This document shows, piece by piece, positions 9,083 to 17,743 of a stretch of 64,000 bases of DNA. Position 1 is the first letter of the stretch. Every line of letters begins with the position of its first letter. The notes beneath the pieces were generated by a model. It was not told the DNA's origin, did no database searches, and was given only the letters and a program-made list of their open reading frames with translations. The position numbers were made by a program, and so were the translations under genes. Origin of the DNA: Candidatus Methanoperedens sp. (GTDB lineage: Archaea; Halobacteriota; Methanosarcinia; Methanosarcinales; Methanoperedenaceae); contig JAPMTR010000069.1 in the NCBI GenBank assembly GCA_026552975.1, positions 1 to 64,000 on the forward strand, in the 5' to 3' direction.

Positions 9083-10267
9083 TTATTTTTTTCCTCCTGA
9101 ATTTTTATTACACATTCGATAAACTTCCATTATTTTCTCACCCGTTCTATTCCATGAATAATCTCGTACAGCCTTTTCACGGACCTTTATGCCAAGCCTT
9201 TTTGACAATTCTTCATCTCTGAGAAGCGTACAGATTTTCTCAGCCAGGGAATATTGATCCTTTGGGATCGCATATATGCCCAGATCTCCTAATATATCCC
9301 TATTTACCTTATTATCAAATACTACAGTAGGAAGTCCAGTTGCCATATAATTATAGATCTTACCATTGGACTCTGTTTCAGATATTTTCGCAGATACAGC
9401 AATATCCCCCAGAGCCAAATATTCATTTGCTTTTTTATAATCTATCCTTCCTGTGAAAGTGACATTGTCTTTTAATCCAAGTTCCAGGGCAATTTCCTGA
9501 TATTTGTCCACATTCGGATAACCCATAATTAGAAAATGGACATCTTTGAAATCCTTCAAGACCAGGGGAATTGCTTTTAATAAATAGTCAATGCCCTGAT
9601 ATTCATTTAGTAATCCTAGAAAAACTACGATTTTTTTTCCGTCAGGTATTCCGATTTTTTTTTTAAGGGAATTAACTTCAATATCGGGATGAAAAACCTC
9701 AGTATTTACGCCATCTTCTACGATAAAAATTTTCTCTTTTTCAGATTTATATTCTTTTTTGAGAATATCCCCCATCATGTTCGAGCTTACCAGGATGGCA
9801 TTTGGGAACCTATATAACAACATTTCAAACTGGCGTATAGATCTGTAAATAAAGCTTTCTTTTTTGAGAAATCCATGATCTGCCATTTCATTACTTAAAC
9901 TTCCTTGCATATCTGCAACTAAAGGAATGTTCAATAATGAACTGCATATTTTTCCAATAAAGGTACCTTCGTGAAGATGGGCGTGAATAATATCTGGCCT
10001 GCTCTTTCTAATACTATTCAATGATTCGAATAGTAATAGAAGATCAAGATATAGCATATGGTAAGATGGTCCTGCCTCAAGCTTATTATACCAGGGAATA
10101 TTTGGGATTCGTCGAATAGCAATACCTTGAACATCATTCCCATTATGATATGTAGTAGTGATAACTTCATTACCCAGGGATTGCAAGGCTCTTGTTTCTT
10201 CCAGGATCCGTACATGGCATCCCCTATCAGAAAAATATGGAGTCGGCGCGATCATAAGAATTTTCAT
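9083..10267 (-). CDS. Family 4 glycosyltransferase (GT-B fold)
   Basis: 394 residues. The N-terminal half has a GT4-like start (MKILMIAPTPYFSDRGCHVR), which positions an acceptor loop. The C-terminal half has the donor-binding GT4 pattern (VVFLGLLNEYQGIDYLLKA, EX7E-like region ISETESNGKIYNYMATGLP). It transfers a sugar from a nucleotide donor, probably to a lipid-linked glycan on the cytosolic face. It is the second gene of the operon, 26 bases after the GT2 gene and 1 base before the epimerase. Confidence 0.85.
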   Translation of the reverse strand: MKILMIAPTPYFSDRGCHVRILEETRALQSLGNEVITTTYHNGNDVQGIAIRRIPNIPWYNKLEAGPSYHMLYLDLLLLFESLNSIRKSRPDIIHAHLHEGTFIGKICSSLLNIPLVADMQGSLSNEMADHGFLKKESFIYRSIRQFEMLLYRFPNAILVSSNMMGDILKKEYKSEKEKIFIVEDGVNTEVFHPDIEVNSLKKKIGIPDGKKIVVFLGLLNEYQGIDYLLKAIPLVLKDFKDVHFLIMGYPNVDKYQEIALELGLKDNVTFTGRIDYKKANEYLALGDIAVSAKISETESNGKIYNYMATGLPTVVFDNKVNRDILGDLGIYAIPKDQYSLAEKICTLLRDEELSKRLGIKVREKAVRDYSWNRTGEKIMEVYRMCNKNSGGKK

Positions 10268-10293
10268 AATTATCTATCACGGATCAATAAACA

Positions 10294-11259
10294 CTATTTT
10301 ATTCCAATAATCTCTTTCACAGAATATATCGGTTTATTCAAAACCTCATAATATGTCCTGATTATGATCTCACCCAACAATCCCATACTGATAAACTGTA
10401 TCCCCAGGATCGTTAGCAACACAGACAGCATAAGCATGGGTCTTTCTCCGATCCCTACTCCTTGAAATAGCCTGATAAATGCTAAATACCCCCCGATCAA
10501 AATACCCAGAGACCCTGATATGATCCCCGGTATACCAAAAAGCTGCATAGGTCTTGTTGAATAGCTAAGCAGGAACTTCACGGTCATAAGATCAAGGAAA
10601 CCCCTGAACAACCTTGATGCAGAATATTTGGATACCCCGTGTATTCGAGGATTATGTTTCACAGGTATTTCTTTTATGGAAACACCCATCCAGCTTGCAA
10701 CTGCCGGAATATAGCGGTGCATCTCTCCATATAAACGGATACTCTTGATGACATCACGCCTGAAGGCTTTAAGAGTGCAGCCGCTGTCATGCAATTTCAC
10801 CCCAGTCAACTTGAATGCTAACCAGTTAGATATTTTAGAAGGGATCTTCTTTGAGAAGTACGGATCATTCCTATCAGCACGCCACCCGCATACAATATCA
10901 TATCCTTCATTTATATTTTCTATAAATTTTGGTATGTCCTGGGGATCATTCTGTAAATCGCCATCCATAGTTATAATTATATCATTTTTCGCATGATCAA
11001 AACCAGCTGAAAGCGCAGCTGTCTGGCCAAAGTTGCGCCTGAAGCGGATGATCTTTATCGAAGGATCTTTTTCATGAAGTTGTTTTAATACCTCAAAAGT
11101 CCTGTCCGTAGAACCGTCATCGATGAATATGATCTCACTGCTGCTGTATTGCAAAATACTCTTCTTTAATTTTTCATACAGCAAAGGTAAATTCAATTCC
11201 TCGTTAAGAAGTGGTATTACTATTGAGATCGAATTATTCGTTTGAATATGATTATCCAT
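10294..11259 (-). CDS. Membrane-bound family 2 glycosyltransferase (DPM/GtrB-like)
   Basis: 321 residues. GT-A domain: FIDDGSTDRTF near 45-55, the metal-binding DXD as MDGDLQNDP, and GCTLKAFRRDV. Two C-terminal transmembrane helices lie about 235-300. This matches polyprenyl-phosphate glycosyltransferases (dolichol-phosphate-mannose synthase/GtrB/ArnC type), which load a sugar onto dolichyl phosphate for use outside the cell. It is the first gene of the minus-strand glycan operon, with its promoter in the divergent spacer at 11260-11450. Confidence 0.87.
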   Translation of the reverse strand: MDNHIQTNNSISIVIPLLNEELNLPLLYEKLKKSILQYSSSEIIFIDDGSTDRTFEVLKQLHEKDPSIKIIRFRRNFGQTAALSAGFDHAKNDIIITMDGDLQNDPQDIPKFIENINEGYDIVCGWRADRNDPYFSKKIPSKISNWLAFKLTGVKLHDSGCTLKAFRRDVIKSIRLYGEMHRYIPAVASWMGVSIKEIPVKHNPRIHGVSKYSASRLFRGFLDLMTVKFLLSYSTRPMQLFGIPGIISGSLGILIGGYLAFIRLFQGVGIGERPMLMLSVLLTILGIQFISMGLLGEIIIRTYYEVLNKPIYSVKEIIGIK

Positions 11260-11451
11260 ATGAATATATCACAATAAATATCAAATTACTTATACATTTG
11301 CATCATTTTTATTTCAAGACATAGTAAAGTTTAAATATATTTCATTATCCTGCTCCAGAGTTATCTAAAGAAAATGTCCATAATTTTGCTATTGCAAGCA
11401 TATATATATTCATTCCAATATTTAGTTATATTTAAAAAGGCGAGCTTTCGA

Positions 11452-12315
11452 ATGCAAAAGTTAAAAAAAATACCCTTAGATCTTCTAATACTGCTTTTAT
11501 GGATGCTACTTGCATTGGTTGTGGCTTCCAATCCATTTTTCAGCAAAACTTTTATATCTAAACTAATTTTGGCGCCAGTATTACTTTTCATACCGGGTTA
11601 TGCGATGACAATTGCATTATACCCCAAACGGGATGACCTGGAAACCATAGAACGCATTGCTCTGAGCTTTGGCATCAGTATAGCAGCAGTTCCGCTATTT
11701 GGTCTGGTCTTAAGCTTTACCTCAGGAATAAAACTAACTTCAATAATGACCTCTCTTTTTCTATTTACATTGATCTTAGTATTAATTGCAACTTTCAGGC
11801 AGAGAAAACTTCATGAAGACCAGCGATTTTATGTCCGGTCCAACAAATTATTAGATTTGATCGATAATGAATTCAATTCCAATAAAACGGTAAAAGATCG
11901 ATTATCTACAGGAATACTTATTTTTACCCTTGTTCTTGCAATAAGCCTGGTCTATTTTGTGATCACCGTTCCCAAGATCGGGGAAAAATTCACTGAATTC
12001 TATATTCTCGGACAGGAAGGTAAAGCAGATAATTATAGCACAGAATTAAAATTCAATTCTCCGTCCCAGGTCTTAATTGGAGTAGCAAATCATGAATATG
12101 TTCCGGTCAATTATACAGTTCAGGTAGTCCTTGAAAAAGAAATTATGACAGATATCTGGTTCAGTCTGGACCACGATGAGACCTGGGAACAAAATGTTAC
12201 TTATGTACCGGAAAAAACAGGAAAAAACTTAAAGCTTGAGTTCTGGCTTTTCAAAGAAGATAATTTTACAGCTCCTTATCGAGAATTGAATATGTGGGTG
12301 AACATAGGAACATGA
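11452..12315 (+). CDS. DUF1616-type membrane protein
   Basis: 287 residues from ATG 11452. The frame is open back to 11374, adding an odd hydrophobic 26-residue leader, so the start is uncertain. Several N-terminal membrane helices carry the DUF1616 pattern (FIPGYAMTIALYP, DDLETIERIALSFGIS). A further helix near 155-175 leads to an extracellular beta domain (YTVQVVLEKE...DETWEQNVTYVPEKTGKNLKLEFWLF). DUF1616 proteins are often found with archaeal S-layer or sorting genes, but no activity is known to me. The stop overlaps the next start (ATGA), so the two genes are translationally coupled. Confidence 0.72.
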   Translation: MQKLKKIPLDLLILLLWMLLALVVASNPFFSKTFISKLILAPVLLFIPGYAMTIALYPKRDDLETIERIALSFGISIAAVPLFGLVLSFTSGIKLTSIMTSLFLFTLILVLIATFRQRKLHEDQRFYVRSNKLLDLIDNEFNSNKTVKDRLSTGILIFTLVLAISLVYFVITVPKIGEKFTEFYILGQEGKADNYSTELKFNSPSQVLIGVANHEYVPVNYTVQVVLEKEIMTDIWFSLDHDETWEQNVTYVPEKTGKNLKLEFWLFKEDNFTAPYRELNMWVNIGT

Positions 12316-13064
12316 AAAAAGGGATCTTTCTTGCTTCACTTGGAATAGTATTTGGTGAGATGAGCCTGTTCCTGGGTCATACCTATTCAGGGATAGCGAT
12401 CCATATTATAAACCTTCAAATATTAACACTTGCCATCATTTTCGGACGATTTTCGTCATATAGCAAAAATGTGTTTCAAAGCCTGATATTATTACTGTTA
12501 TTACGTATAGTCAATATTGCGATGCCCCAGTTCTTCACGACCACGTTGCTCTGGTATTCACTGATCTATGGTGTCATGTTCCTGCCGATCTATATTATAA
12601 TAAATAACCAGAATATGACCCTTGAAGACCTGGGGCTCAATTCCAGGCGCTTGCACTTGTACCTGCCTGCTGCTCTTTTGATCGGTACTGCAGCAGCTTT
12701 GGTGGAACGAAGGATCATTGATCCGATCCCTCTCATAGACTCTATGAACATTTCAGGTCTTTTAATGTTAACAATAGTTATGTTCATTTTTGTAGGTGCA
12801 GTTGAGGAACTCATATTCAGGTCAATACTTCAAACAAGACTTGAAAAAGTACTGGGTTTAAAACCCGCGATCCTTCTTAGTGGAATATTATTTGGGATAA
12901 TGCATTCAAATTATGGCATAGTGAACGAGATAATATTTGCAAGTGTTTTTGGGATAATCCTGGGTTATATTTTCCAGAAAACAAGAAGTTTTCCATTTAT
13001 TTTAATAATTCATGGTTATGCAAATATACTCTTATTTGGCCTGATACCTATACTATCAACATGA
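12312..13064 (+). CDS. CPBP (CAAX/Rce1-like) intramembrane metalloprotease
   Basis: 250 residues, about eight membrane helices. All three CPBP motifs are visible: EELIFR (EExxxR), FGIMH (FxxxH) and a late HGYAN. These are glutamyl/metal-type intramembrane proteases that cleave membrane-embedded substrates. The ATG at 12312 overlaps the DUF1616 stop, with GGTGA 9 bases upstream. Its place facing an archaeosortase operon suggests a part in maturing anchored surface proteins. That link is inference. The last 17 bases overlap the convergent small gene. Confidence 0.85.
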   Translation: MKKGIFLASLGIVFGEMSLFLGHTYSGIAIHIINLQILTLAIIFGRFSSYSKNVFQSLILLLLLRIVNIAMPQFFTTTLLWYSLIYGVMFLPIYIIINNQNMTLEDLGLNSRRLHLYLPAALLIGTAAALVERRIIDPIPLIDSMNISGLLMLTIVMFIFVGAVEELIFRSILQTRLEKVLGLKPAILLSGILFGIMHSNYGIVNEIIFASVFGIILGYIFQKTRSFPFILIIHGYANILLFGLIPILST

Positions 13065-13281
13065 TCTTATAAACTACAATTCCTGCAAAAGTGAGCAGGA
13101 GAGGATTGGAACACGCTTCAAGTGTAGATGAAGCATTGAGTGTAAGGTATTTAGAATCCGAGATCAAAAGTCCTATCCCAAGAGAAATTACAAGAGATAA
13201 CGTAACAAGTACTTCAGTTTGCGATACTACCTCGGATGGGAATGATGTTTGCACATTTGAAATTGCTGCTATCAGGCTCAT
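13048..13281 (-). CDS. Small two-helix membrane protein, last gene of sortase operon
   Basis: 77 residues with two predicted membrane helices (about 25-42 and 57-75). I do not recognise the family. It looks real because AGAGGA sits 9 bases before the ATG at 13281. It also follows the EpsI-like gene by only 24 bases on the same strand. It overlaps the end of the CPBP gene on the other strand. Possibly an accessory membrane subunit of the sorting machinery (inference only). Confidence 0.55.
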   Translation of the reverse strand: MSLIAAISNVQTSFPSEVVSQTEVLVTLSLVISLGIGLLISDSKYLTLNASSTLEACSNPLLLTFAGIVVYKIMLIV

Positions 13282-13305
13282 GTGAATTTTTCCTCTTGAT
13301 ATTAC

Positions 13306-14100
13306 TTATTTATTTCGTCTTATCCCTTTGAAAACTAGAGAGAGTGGAACTAACAGGATCATTGCTATGGCAAAAACCCCTTTATTTCCATATTCCTTGA
13401 TAATATATTCAGCAGAAGTAATATTGTCTGGTTTTCCACTTTCATACATAGCCTCGAATAACTCTTTTTCTACAAAACCCTTTATTGAATCAAAGGTGGC
13501 ATTATAGTTTTCTTTGACCGGGGACGAAAGACGGATCATGCTAACTGCGTCATTTTCACCAAATCTCTTGAACATGAACCAGTATACCATTACCTGTTCT
13601 TGACTATTGAAATTATTATTTATATCAAGCCTGTAGGCATAAAGTCTGGTGAAAGGATTCGGGGGGTCGGCGATCCTGAATTCAACGATGCTTTTATTAT
13701 TGATAGTCCATGAACCTTCAAGACAAATTTCCGGACTATGAAAGCTTTCGCCCACTTTGCTATTGATCAGGTCCATCCATATTATATCATTGCCTGAAGA
13801 ATAAGCCCGGCTTAAGAATATATCTGCTTTTAAACTTGCATATACCGAATCTGAATATTTAAAATCAGACCCATTCCAGTTTCCCAAATTCATGGGAAAA
13901 GATCTTATGTCTTCCTTATTGCTGTATTCATAAGCTGTCCTGATAAGCAGGCGATTCTTAGATTCGTATAAGTAACTTATATCTGCTACTGTATAATCAG
14001 CAACATCTTTTGGGGCAAGAAGGAATATCAAAATATATGAAAAAGAAATTAATCCTATAAGGATCAAAAGATTTTTTTGAATCGTAGCCGTCCAAAACAC
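13306..14100 (-). CDS. EpsI-like (DUF3485) exosortase-associated protein
   Basis: 264 residues from GTG 14100; the frame is open to TTG 14136. An N-terminal membrane helix is followed by an extracytoplasmic domain with the EpsI hallmark HSPEICLEGSWTI, and a late YWFMFKRFG segment. A C-terminal helix ends FKGIRRNK. EpsI domains accompany exosortases in bacterial exopolysaccharide/PEP-CTERM clusters. Here the gene directly follows, and overlaps by about 37 bases, an archaeosortase gene. GGGAGG lies immediately at the GTG, so the exact start is uncertain. Its biochemical role is not established. Confidence 0.78.
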   Translation of the reverse strand: MFWTATIQKNLLILIGLISFSYILIFLLAPKDVADYTVADISYLYESKNRLLIRTAYEYSNKEDIRSFPMNLGNWNGSDFKYSDSVYASLKADIFLSRAYSSGNDIIWMDLINSKVGESFHSPEICLEGSWTINNKSIVEFRIADPPNPFTRLYAYRLDINNNFNSQEQVMVYWFMFKRFGENDAVSMIRLSSPVKENYNATFDSIKGFVEKELFEAMYESGKPDNITSAEYIIKEYGNKGVFAIAMILLVPLSLVFKGIRRNK

Positions 14101-14879
14101 CTCCCTATAAGAAATAATCCTGAAAGGACAACACAAAACAGCAGAAGGCTTGAAAAGTCATGGAAATAATTCATGGCTGTTTCCTGGCCATATTTATTGG
14201 CAACAGCAAGCACAGAGGTGATCCTCATAATGTTTCCAGCTAGAGCTAATGGAATAGAGGATATTATTATGGTAAACTTCATTAACATCCCTCCTTCCAG
14301 GATAAATGCATATATCACTGCTATAGTGAAAAGTGAGATTATGGAATTTATTCCGCTGCATGCGTAGGCTACTTCAAATGAACCTGAAGGGATTTTGAGT
14401 ATAAGTCCTTCCCTCACAACAGGCAAACCAGCAAGATTTGCAAGGGAAGTGGTGCCAATCGCAGATAACATCTGTGTCGGAGATGCAATGATATCAACGA
14501 TAGGTAAAGGTATCATCAAAACCAGGAAAACAAGGGGAAAACTGATCTTTTTCAAAAATTCCCAGCCGAATAAATACAATATCATACCAGAGCCTGTTAC
14601 TAAAAGAGATATACCGGATATGAACCTTATACTCCAGAGTACTCCTATTCCTTGAAGCAGTATACCAAACGCAATAATTCCAAGACCGGTCTGGGATTGT
14701 CTCCTTTCTACAAGTGCAAGTTCCTTACGTAAGGTCCATATAATATACCCTGAGATGATCGGTACAAGGAAGCCATGGGAATAATATTCATTGTTTATCC
14801 ATGATCCGGCCAACCAGCTAAAAGTATCGAAATAAAAAATCCCAAATGCAGCGATAAACGCCAATAATATATAATTCAT
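14064..14879 (-). CDS. Archaeosortase/exosortase transpeptidase
   Basis: 271 residues, roughly eight membrane helices. The three catalytic residues known for exosortases are present: Cys in AYACSGINS (near 174), Arg in AGNIMRITS (near 219) and His in NYFHDFSS (near 240). The enzyme is expected to recognise C-terminal tripartite signals on exported proteins, cleave there and pass the protein to a lipid anchor. I choose ATG 14879; TTG 14885 would give a TTGA overlap with the upstream stop. The adjacent PEF-CTERM-like gene is the likely substrate. Several PGF-CTERM proteins elsewhere in the window may use a different enzyme. Confidence 0.9.
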   Translation of the reverse strand: MNYILLAFIAAFGIFYFDTFSWLAGSWINNEYYSHGFLVPIISGYIIWTLRKELALVERRQSQTGLGIIAFGILLQGIGVLWSIRFISGISLLVTGSGMILYLFGWEFLKKISFPLVFLVLMIPLPIVDIIASPTQMLSAIGTTSLANLAGLPVVREGLILKIPSGSFEVAYACSGINSIISLFTIAVIYAFILEGGMLMKFTIIISSIPLALAGNIMRITSVLAVANKYGQETAMNYFHDFSSLLLFCVVLSGLFLIGRCFGRLRFKKIF

Positions 14880-14881
14880 AT

Positions 14882-16012
14882 TCAAACTTTTATTCTGATC
14901 TTATCATTTGCCAGTGATATAACTTTGCCGGGTTCTATTTTTATTTCCTGTATATTTTTCATAATAATTGCATCTTCAGTGATTTGGGTTACCTGGAATT
15001 CCCCGTATTTATTTTCAATATTAATGACTTTATTACTTCCATATTGAATGATATCAAACACGATACTTTCTGGATATATTTCCCGTGGGATGATGCGGAT
15101 CATCTTTTCCTTTCTTAAGTCGTTTATTTCCCTCCAGTATTCAACCGGAGAATTATCCAGGCTGGCTATATCCCATAACTTTTTATTGTTCCTTGAAATC
15201 CTGAATTTTACTGCATTTTTATCCATTTGGATCAAAGTAACCATATAACCATTTTTCAATTCTAAATTTTCATTGATCTTTAATGTCTTGTTAAAATCCT
15301 CTACAATAACAGGAGTTAAAAATTTTGCAGAATTTGGAAGAGTTTTTTCATATGTTTCACCTAAAAATATAATATTTCTTCCTTTGCTGGCAGTTGTATA
15401 GATCGCATCTTCTTTACTGACAATTTCATTTGTTGGTCTTAGCTCAAGTTTTTCCCCTGTTTTAAAGGAATACATGATAATACCATTTAACAATTGAATG
15501 TTATAATTATCAGTAGGTTCTAAACCCATCGAATCTACAGTAATGGAGTTCTGTGGCGAAATTGGGGCGACCATTTCAATGGGTTTAAGGCCATAATTTG
15601 CAAGAGAAACCTGGAATACTCTTGTCCTGTAGAGCTCATTATTTCTATAAAGCAAGAACTCAAGCTTCTGGTAATCACTGGTTAGATTGGGAATAAATGC
15701 TATGGTCTGGTTAAGGCCTTTATTGCTGTCAAGACTAATTTGCTGATCATAAACTATTTCTCCTGCAGATCGAACTTTTAGATCATAATTCCAGTTAATA
15801 CCTTCCTGGTTCTCAATGATCGTTCTGTAAGATACAGGTTTTCCAATTGCCATTTCTTCATTTTCATCTATGACGAAGAACCTGGTAGTTAACTCAGGTT
15901 GAACATTAGGTTCATCTACCATCAACTCGGTAAACGCTAATGCTGCCACCAATCCTGCAGCACCATATATAATTATGAGGAGGATCGGTATTATTCTATT
16001 TGTATTACTCAT
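14882..16012 (-). CDS. Membrane-anchored protein with S-layer-duplication-like domain
   Basis: 376 residues. It has one N-terminal membrane helix (about 8-28), then a beta domain resembling the outer domain of the nearby DUF1616 protein (KPVSYRTIIEN...LEFLLYRNNELYRTR). The C-terminal half is close to the archaeal S-layer duplication domain (LKINENLELKNGYMVTLIQM, AVKFRISRNNKKLWD). It is probably a scaffold outside the cell, tied to the S-layer and the sorting enzyme. It lies 7 bases after the PEF-CTERM-like gene and touches the archaeosortase gene, so it is in the same operon. Function is inferred from domains and context only. Confidence 0.65.
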   Translation of the reverse strand: MSNTNRIIPILLIIIYGAAGLVAALAFTELMVDEPNVQPELTTRFFVIDENEEMAIGKPVSYRTIIENQEGINWNYDLKVRSAGEIVYDQQISLDSNKGLNQTIAFIPNLTSDYQKLEFLLYRNNELYRTRVFQVSLANYGLKPIEMVAPISPQNSITVDSMGLEPTDNYNIQLLNGIIMYSFKTGEKLELRPTNEIVSKEDAIYTTASKGRNIIFLGETYEKTLPNSAKFLTPVIVEDFNKTLKINENLELKNGYMVTLIQMDKNAVKFRISRNNKKLWDIASLDNSPVEYWREINDLRKEKMIRIIPREIYPESIVFDIIQYGSNKVINIENKYGEFQVTQITEDAIIMKNIQEIKIEPGKVISLANDKIRIKV

Positions 16013-16019
16013 ATAATGT

Positions 16020-16637
16020 CTAATTACTCCTATATTTCTTGAGTATTAAAGCAATTCCCATCAACCCTGCCGACATCATGATGATCGGACTTAGCTCTGG
16101 TACTGGCGGGATAGGTGTTATGGCTTTTCTCCAGCAGGAATCAGCAGATCCATCCGCATTGAGCCCACATTCCTTTCCATCAATAATATGGAACAATATG
16201 TCTTCACTGATTGGTATTTTATCAAATGATTTATAATCTGCCCTACCAACTTCTATACCTTTGGTACCATCAATAAGGATCTCTTTACCTCCATTCCCTC
16301 TTTCAAATCCGAAATAATCCTTTTTATTTGGATGCCATATAGCAGTGAGTTCCAGGGGGATCAAATCTTTGGTTTCTCCTGTAAAAACTGGTTCCGGATA
16401 TACACAATAACCAATAACCCTGGCATCACCCGGTGCTCCAGAAAAAGTATTCAATATATACGTCACAACATTTCTATTTGTACTCGTGGAAGAAGACAGG
16501 TATTCATAAGTTGGAACATTAATATTTCCCCTGCATCCCCCTCCCTTTCCGTTGTTTTCGATTTCCTTTGCATATACAGTTCCCATTGATAATAGGATTA
16601 TAAGAATGATTCCTATCCCTAATGTCTGTTTATACAT
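16020..16637 (-). CDS. Exported protein with PEF-CTERM-like sorting signal
   Basis: 205 residues. A signal peptide ends near TVYAKE. The mature part has a Gly/Asn-rich start and four Cys, which could form disulfides. The C-terminus has the tripartite layout of a sorting signal: a PIPPVPELSP motif, a helix of about 16 hydrophobic residues, then KKYRSN. It resembles PEF-CTERM rather than the PGF-CTERM seen elsewhere in the window. As first gene of the archaeosortase operon it is the natural dedicated substrate. The role of the mature domain is unknown. Confidence 0.75.
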   Translation of the reverse strand: MYKQTLGIGIILIILLSMGTVYAKEIENNGKGGGCRGNINVPTYEYLSSSTSTNRNVVTYILNTFSGAPGDARVIGYCVYPEPVFTGETKDLIPLELTAIWHPNKKDYFGFERGNGGKEILIDGTKGIEVGRADYKSFDKIPISEDILFHIIDGKECGLNADGSADSCWRKAITPIPPVPELSPIIMMSAGLMGIALILKKYRSN

Positions 16638-16815
16638 TGATTATTTTCCTCCTTTAAAATTTATTTTCCTATCTAATAGATTATTAATTCTGAACTATAT
16701 AAAAGTTATATCTCCCTATATTTTTTTAAAATGACCGTTATTATCATAATTATGAAATGGAATCTGATATAAAAAAAATGGATCAATAATTATGTCTTTT
16801 TGTCCAGGAAAAAAC
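16638..16815. promoter_or_regulatory. Promoter region of the sortase operon
   Basis: AT-rich spacer between the SppA stop and the PEF-CTERM-like gene. A minus-strand TATA-like stretch (TTTTATATAGTTC, around 16690-16702) lies at a plausible distance for the operon start. No gene seen. Confidence 0.35.
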
Positions 16816-17721
16816 TCATGATATCGACCACAACCGCCCGAATGGACTATTATAAAGATACCCTGTAAATTCTGAGACATCCCTGTTCTGGCTCCCAAAT
16901 AACAATCGGGAAAGTGATGGCTTGTTTGAATATCCGACTTTCGGCTTTCCACTTAAACCCCCAAGTTGCGCAGCGACCTTGATCGCATCATCAAAGCTTC
17001 CAAGCTCATCCACAAGTCCAAGTTCTTTTGCTTTAATTCCAGTATAAATTCTTCCATCAGCAAGATCCTTTACCTTGCTTAATGACAGATTCCTATCCTG
17101 TGCGACCTCCTGGACAAAACGGTTGTAAGCTTCTAGGATCACCTGGTCAGCATACTGTTTTTCAGTATCGGATAATCCTTTCCAGTCCCCTCCCATATCC
17201 TTGAGTTCCCCGGATTTCGCAATATAAAATGAAGTGCCATCTTTATCATAGAATTTTGACCTGTTCTGGAATTCCCAGATCACGCCTATGCTTCCTGTCA
17301 TAGTATCGGGATTGGCAATTATCCTATCCGCTGGCGCACTTATATAATATGCAGCGCTTGCGGCCACATCACCCATTGATATCACTATGGGTTTATCGAT
17401 CTTCTTCATTCTCGATACGATCTCCTGGGCCGATGCCGGAGACCCGCCGGGGCTGTTTACTCTTAAGACTATGGCTTTCACATTCTCATCTTCATCCGCT
17501 TCATCCAGGCTCTGGGTGATCTCCTCGGAAGTAGCTATCCCAAAACCCGTAGGGACACTTCCAGTAAGCATCAGACCCTGGACATAGATCACTTCCACCC
17601 TGCCTTTGGATATTCCAAGGTCCTTCCCGCCCAGGATCAAATAAAAAGAACCAGCTATAATAGACAGCAATAAAAATATTGAGAAAATATACAGTAATAT
17701 TTTCTTTGATGATCCAGTCAT
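16816..17721 (-). CDS. sppA: Signal peptide peptidase SppA (S49 serine protease)
   Basis: 301 residues. One N-terminal membrane helix (7-30) is followed by a ClpP-like protease core. By family comparison Ser122 in GDVAASAAYY is the nucleophile and Lys169 in IAKSGELKDMG the general base, as in short bacterial and archaeal SppA. PGGSPASAQE and GSIGVI are also diagnostic. It degrades signal-peptide remnants or damaged membrane proteins at the outer face of the membrane. It begins 22 bases after the AtwA stop, so the two genes are probably cotranscribed. The functional link to AtwA is not obvious. Confidence 0.9.
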   Translation of the reverse strand: MTGSSKKILLYIFSIFLLLSIIAGSFYLILGGKDLGISKGRVEVIYVQGLMLTGSVPTGFGIATSEEITQSLDEADEDENVKAIVLRVNSPGGSPASAQEIVSRMKKIDKPIVISMGDVAASAAYYISAPADRIIANPDTMTGSIGVIWEFQNRSKFYDKDGTSFYIAKSGELKDMGGDWKGLSDTEKQYADQVILEAYNRFVQEVAQDRNLSLSKVKDLADGRIYTGIKAKELGLVDELGSFDDAIKVAAQLGGLSGKPKVGYSNKPSLSRLLFGSQNRDVSEFTGYLYNSPFGRLWSIS

Positions 17722-17743
17722 TGACTAATTTATATGAACATAT

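Noticed and set aside
13091-13285. 64-codon plus-strand frame opposite the small membrane protein
   Set aside because: The minus-strand frame has the ribosome-binding site and membrane helices; this one has neither.
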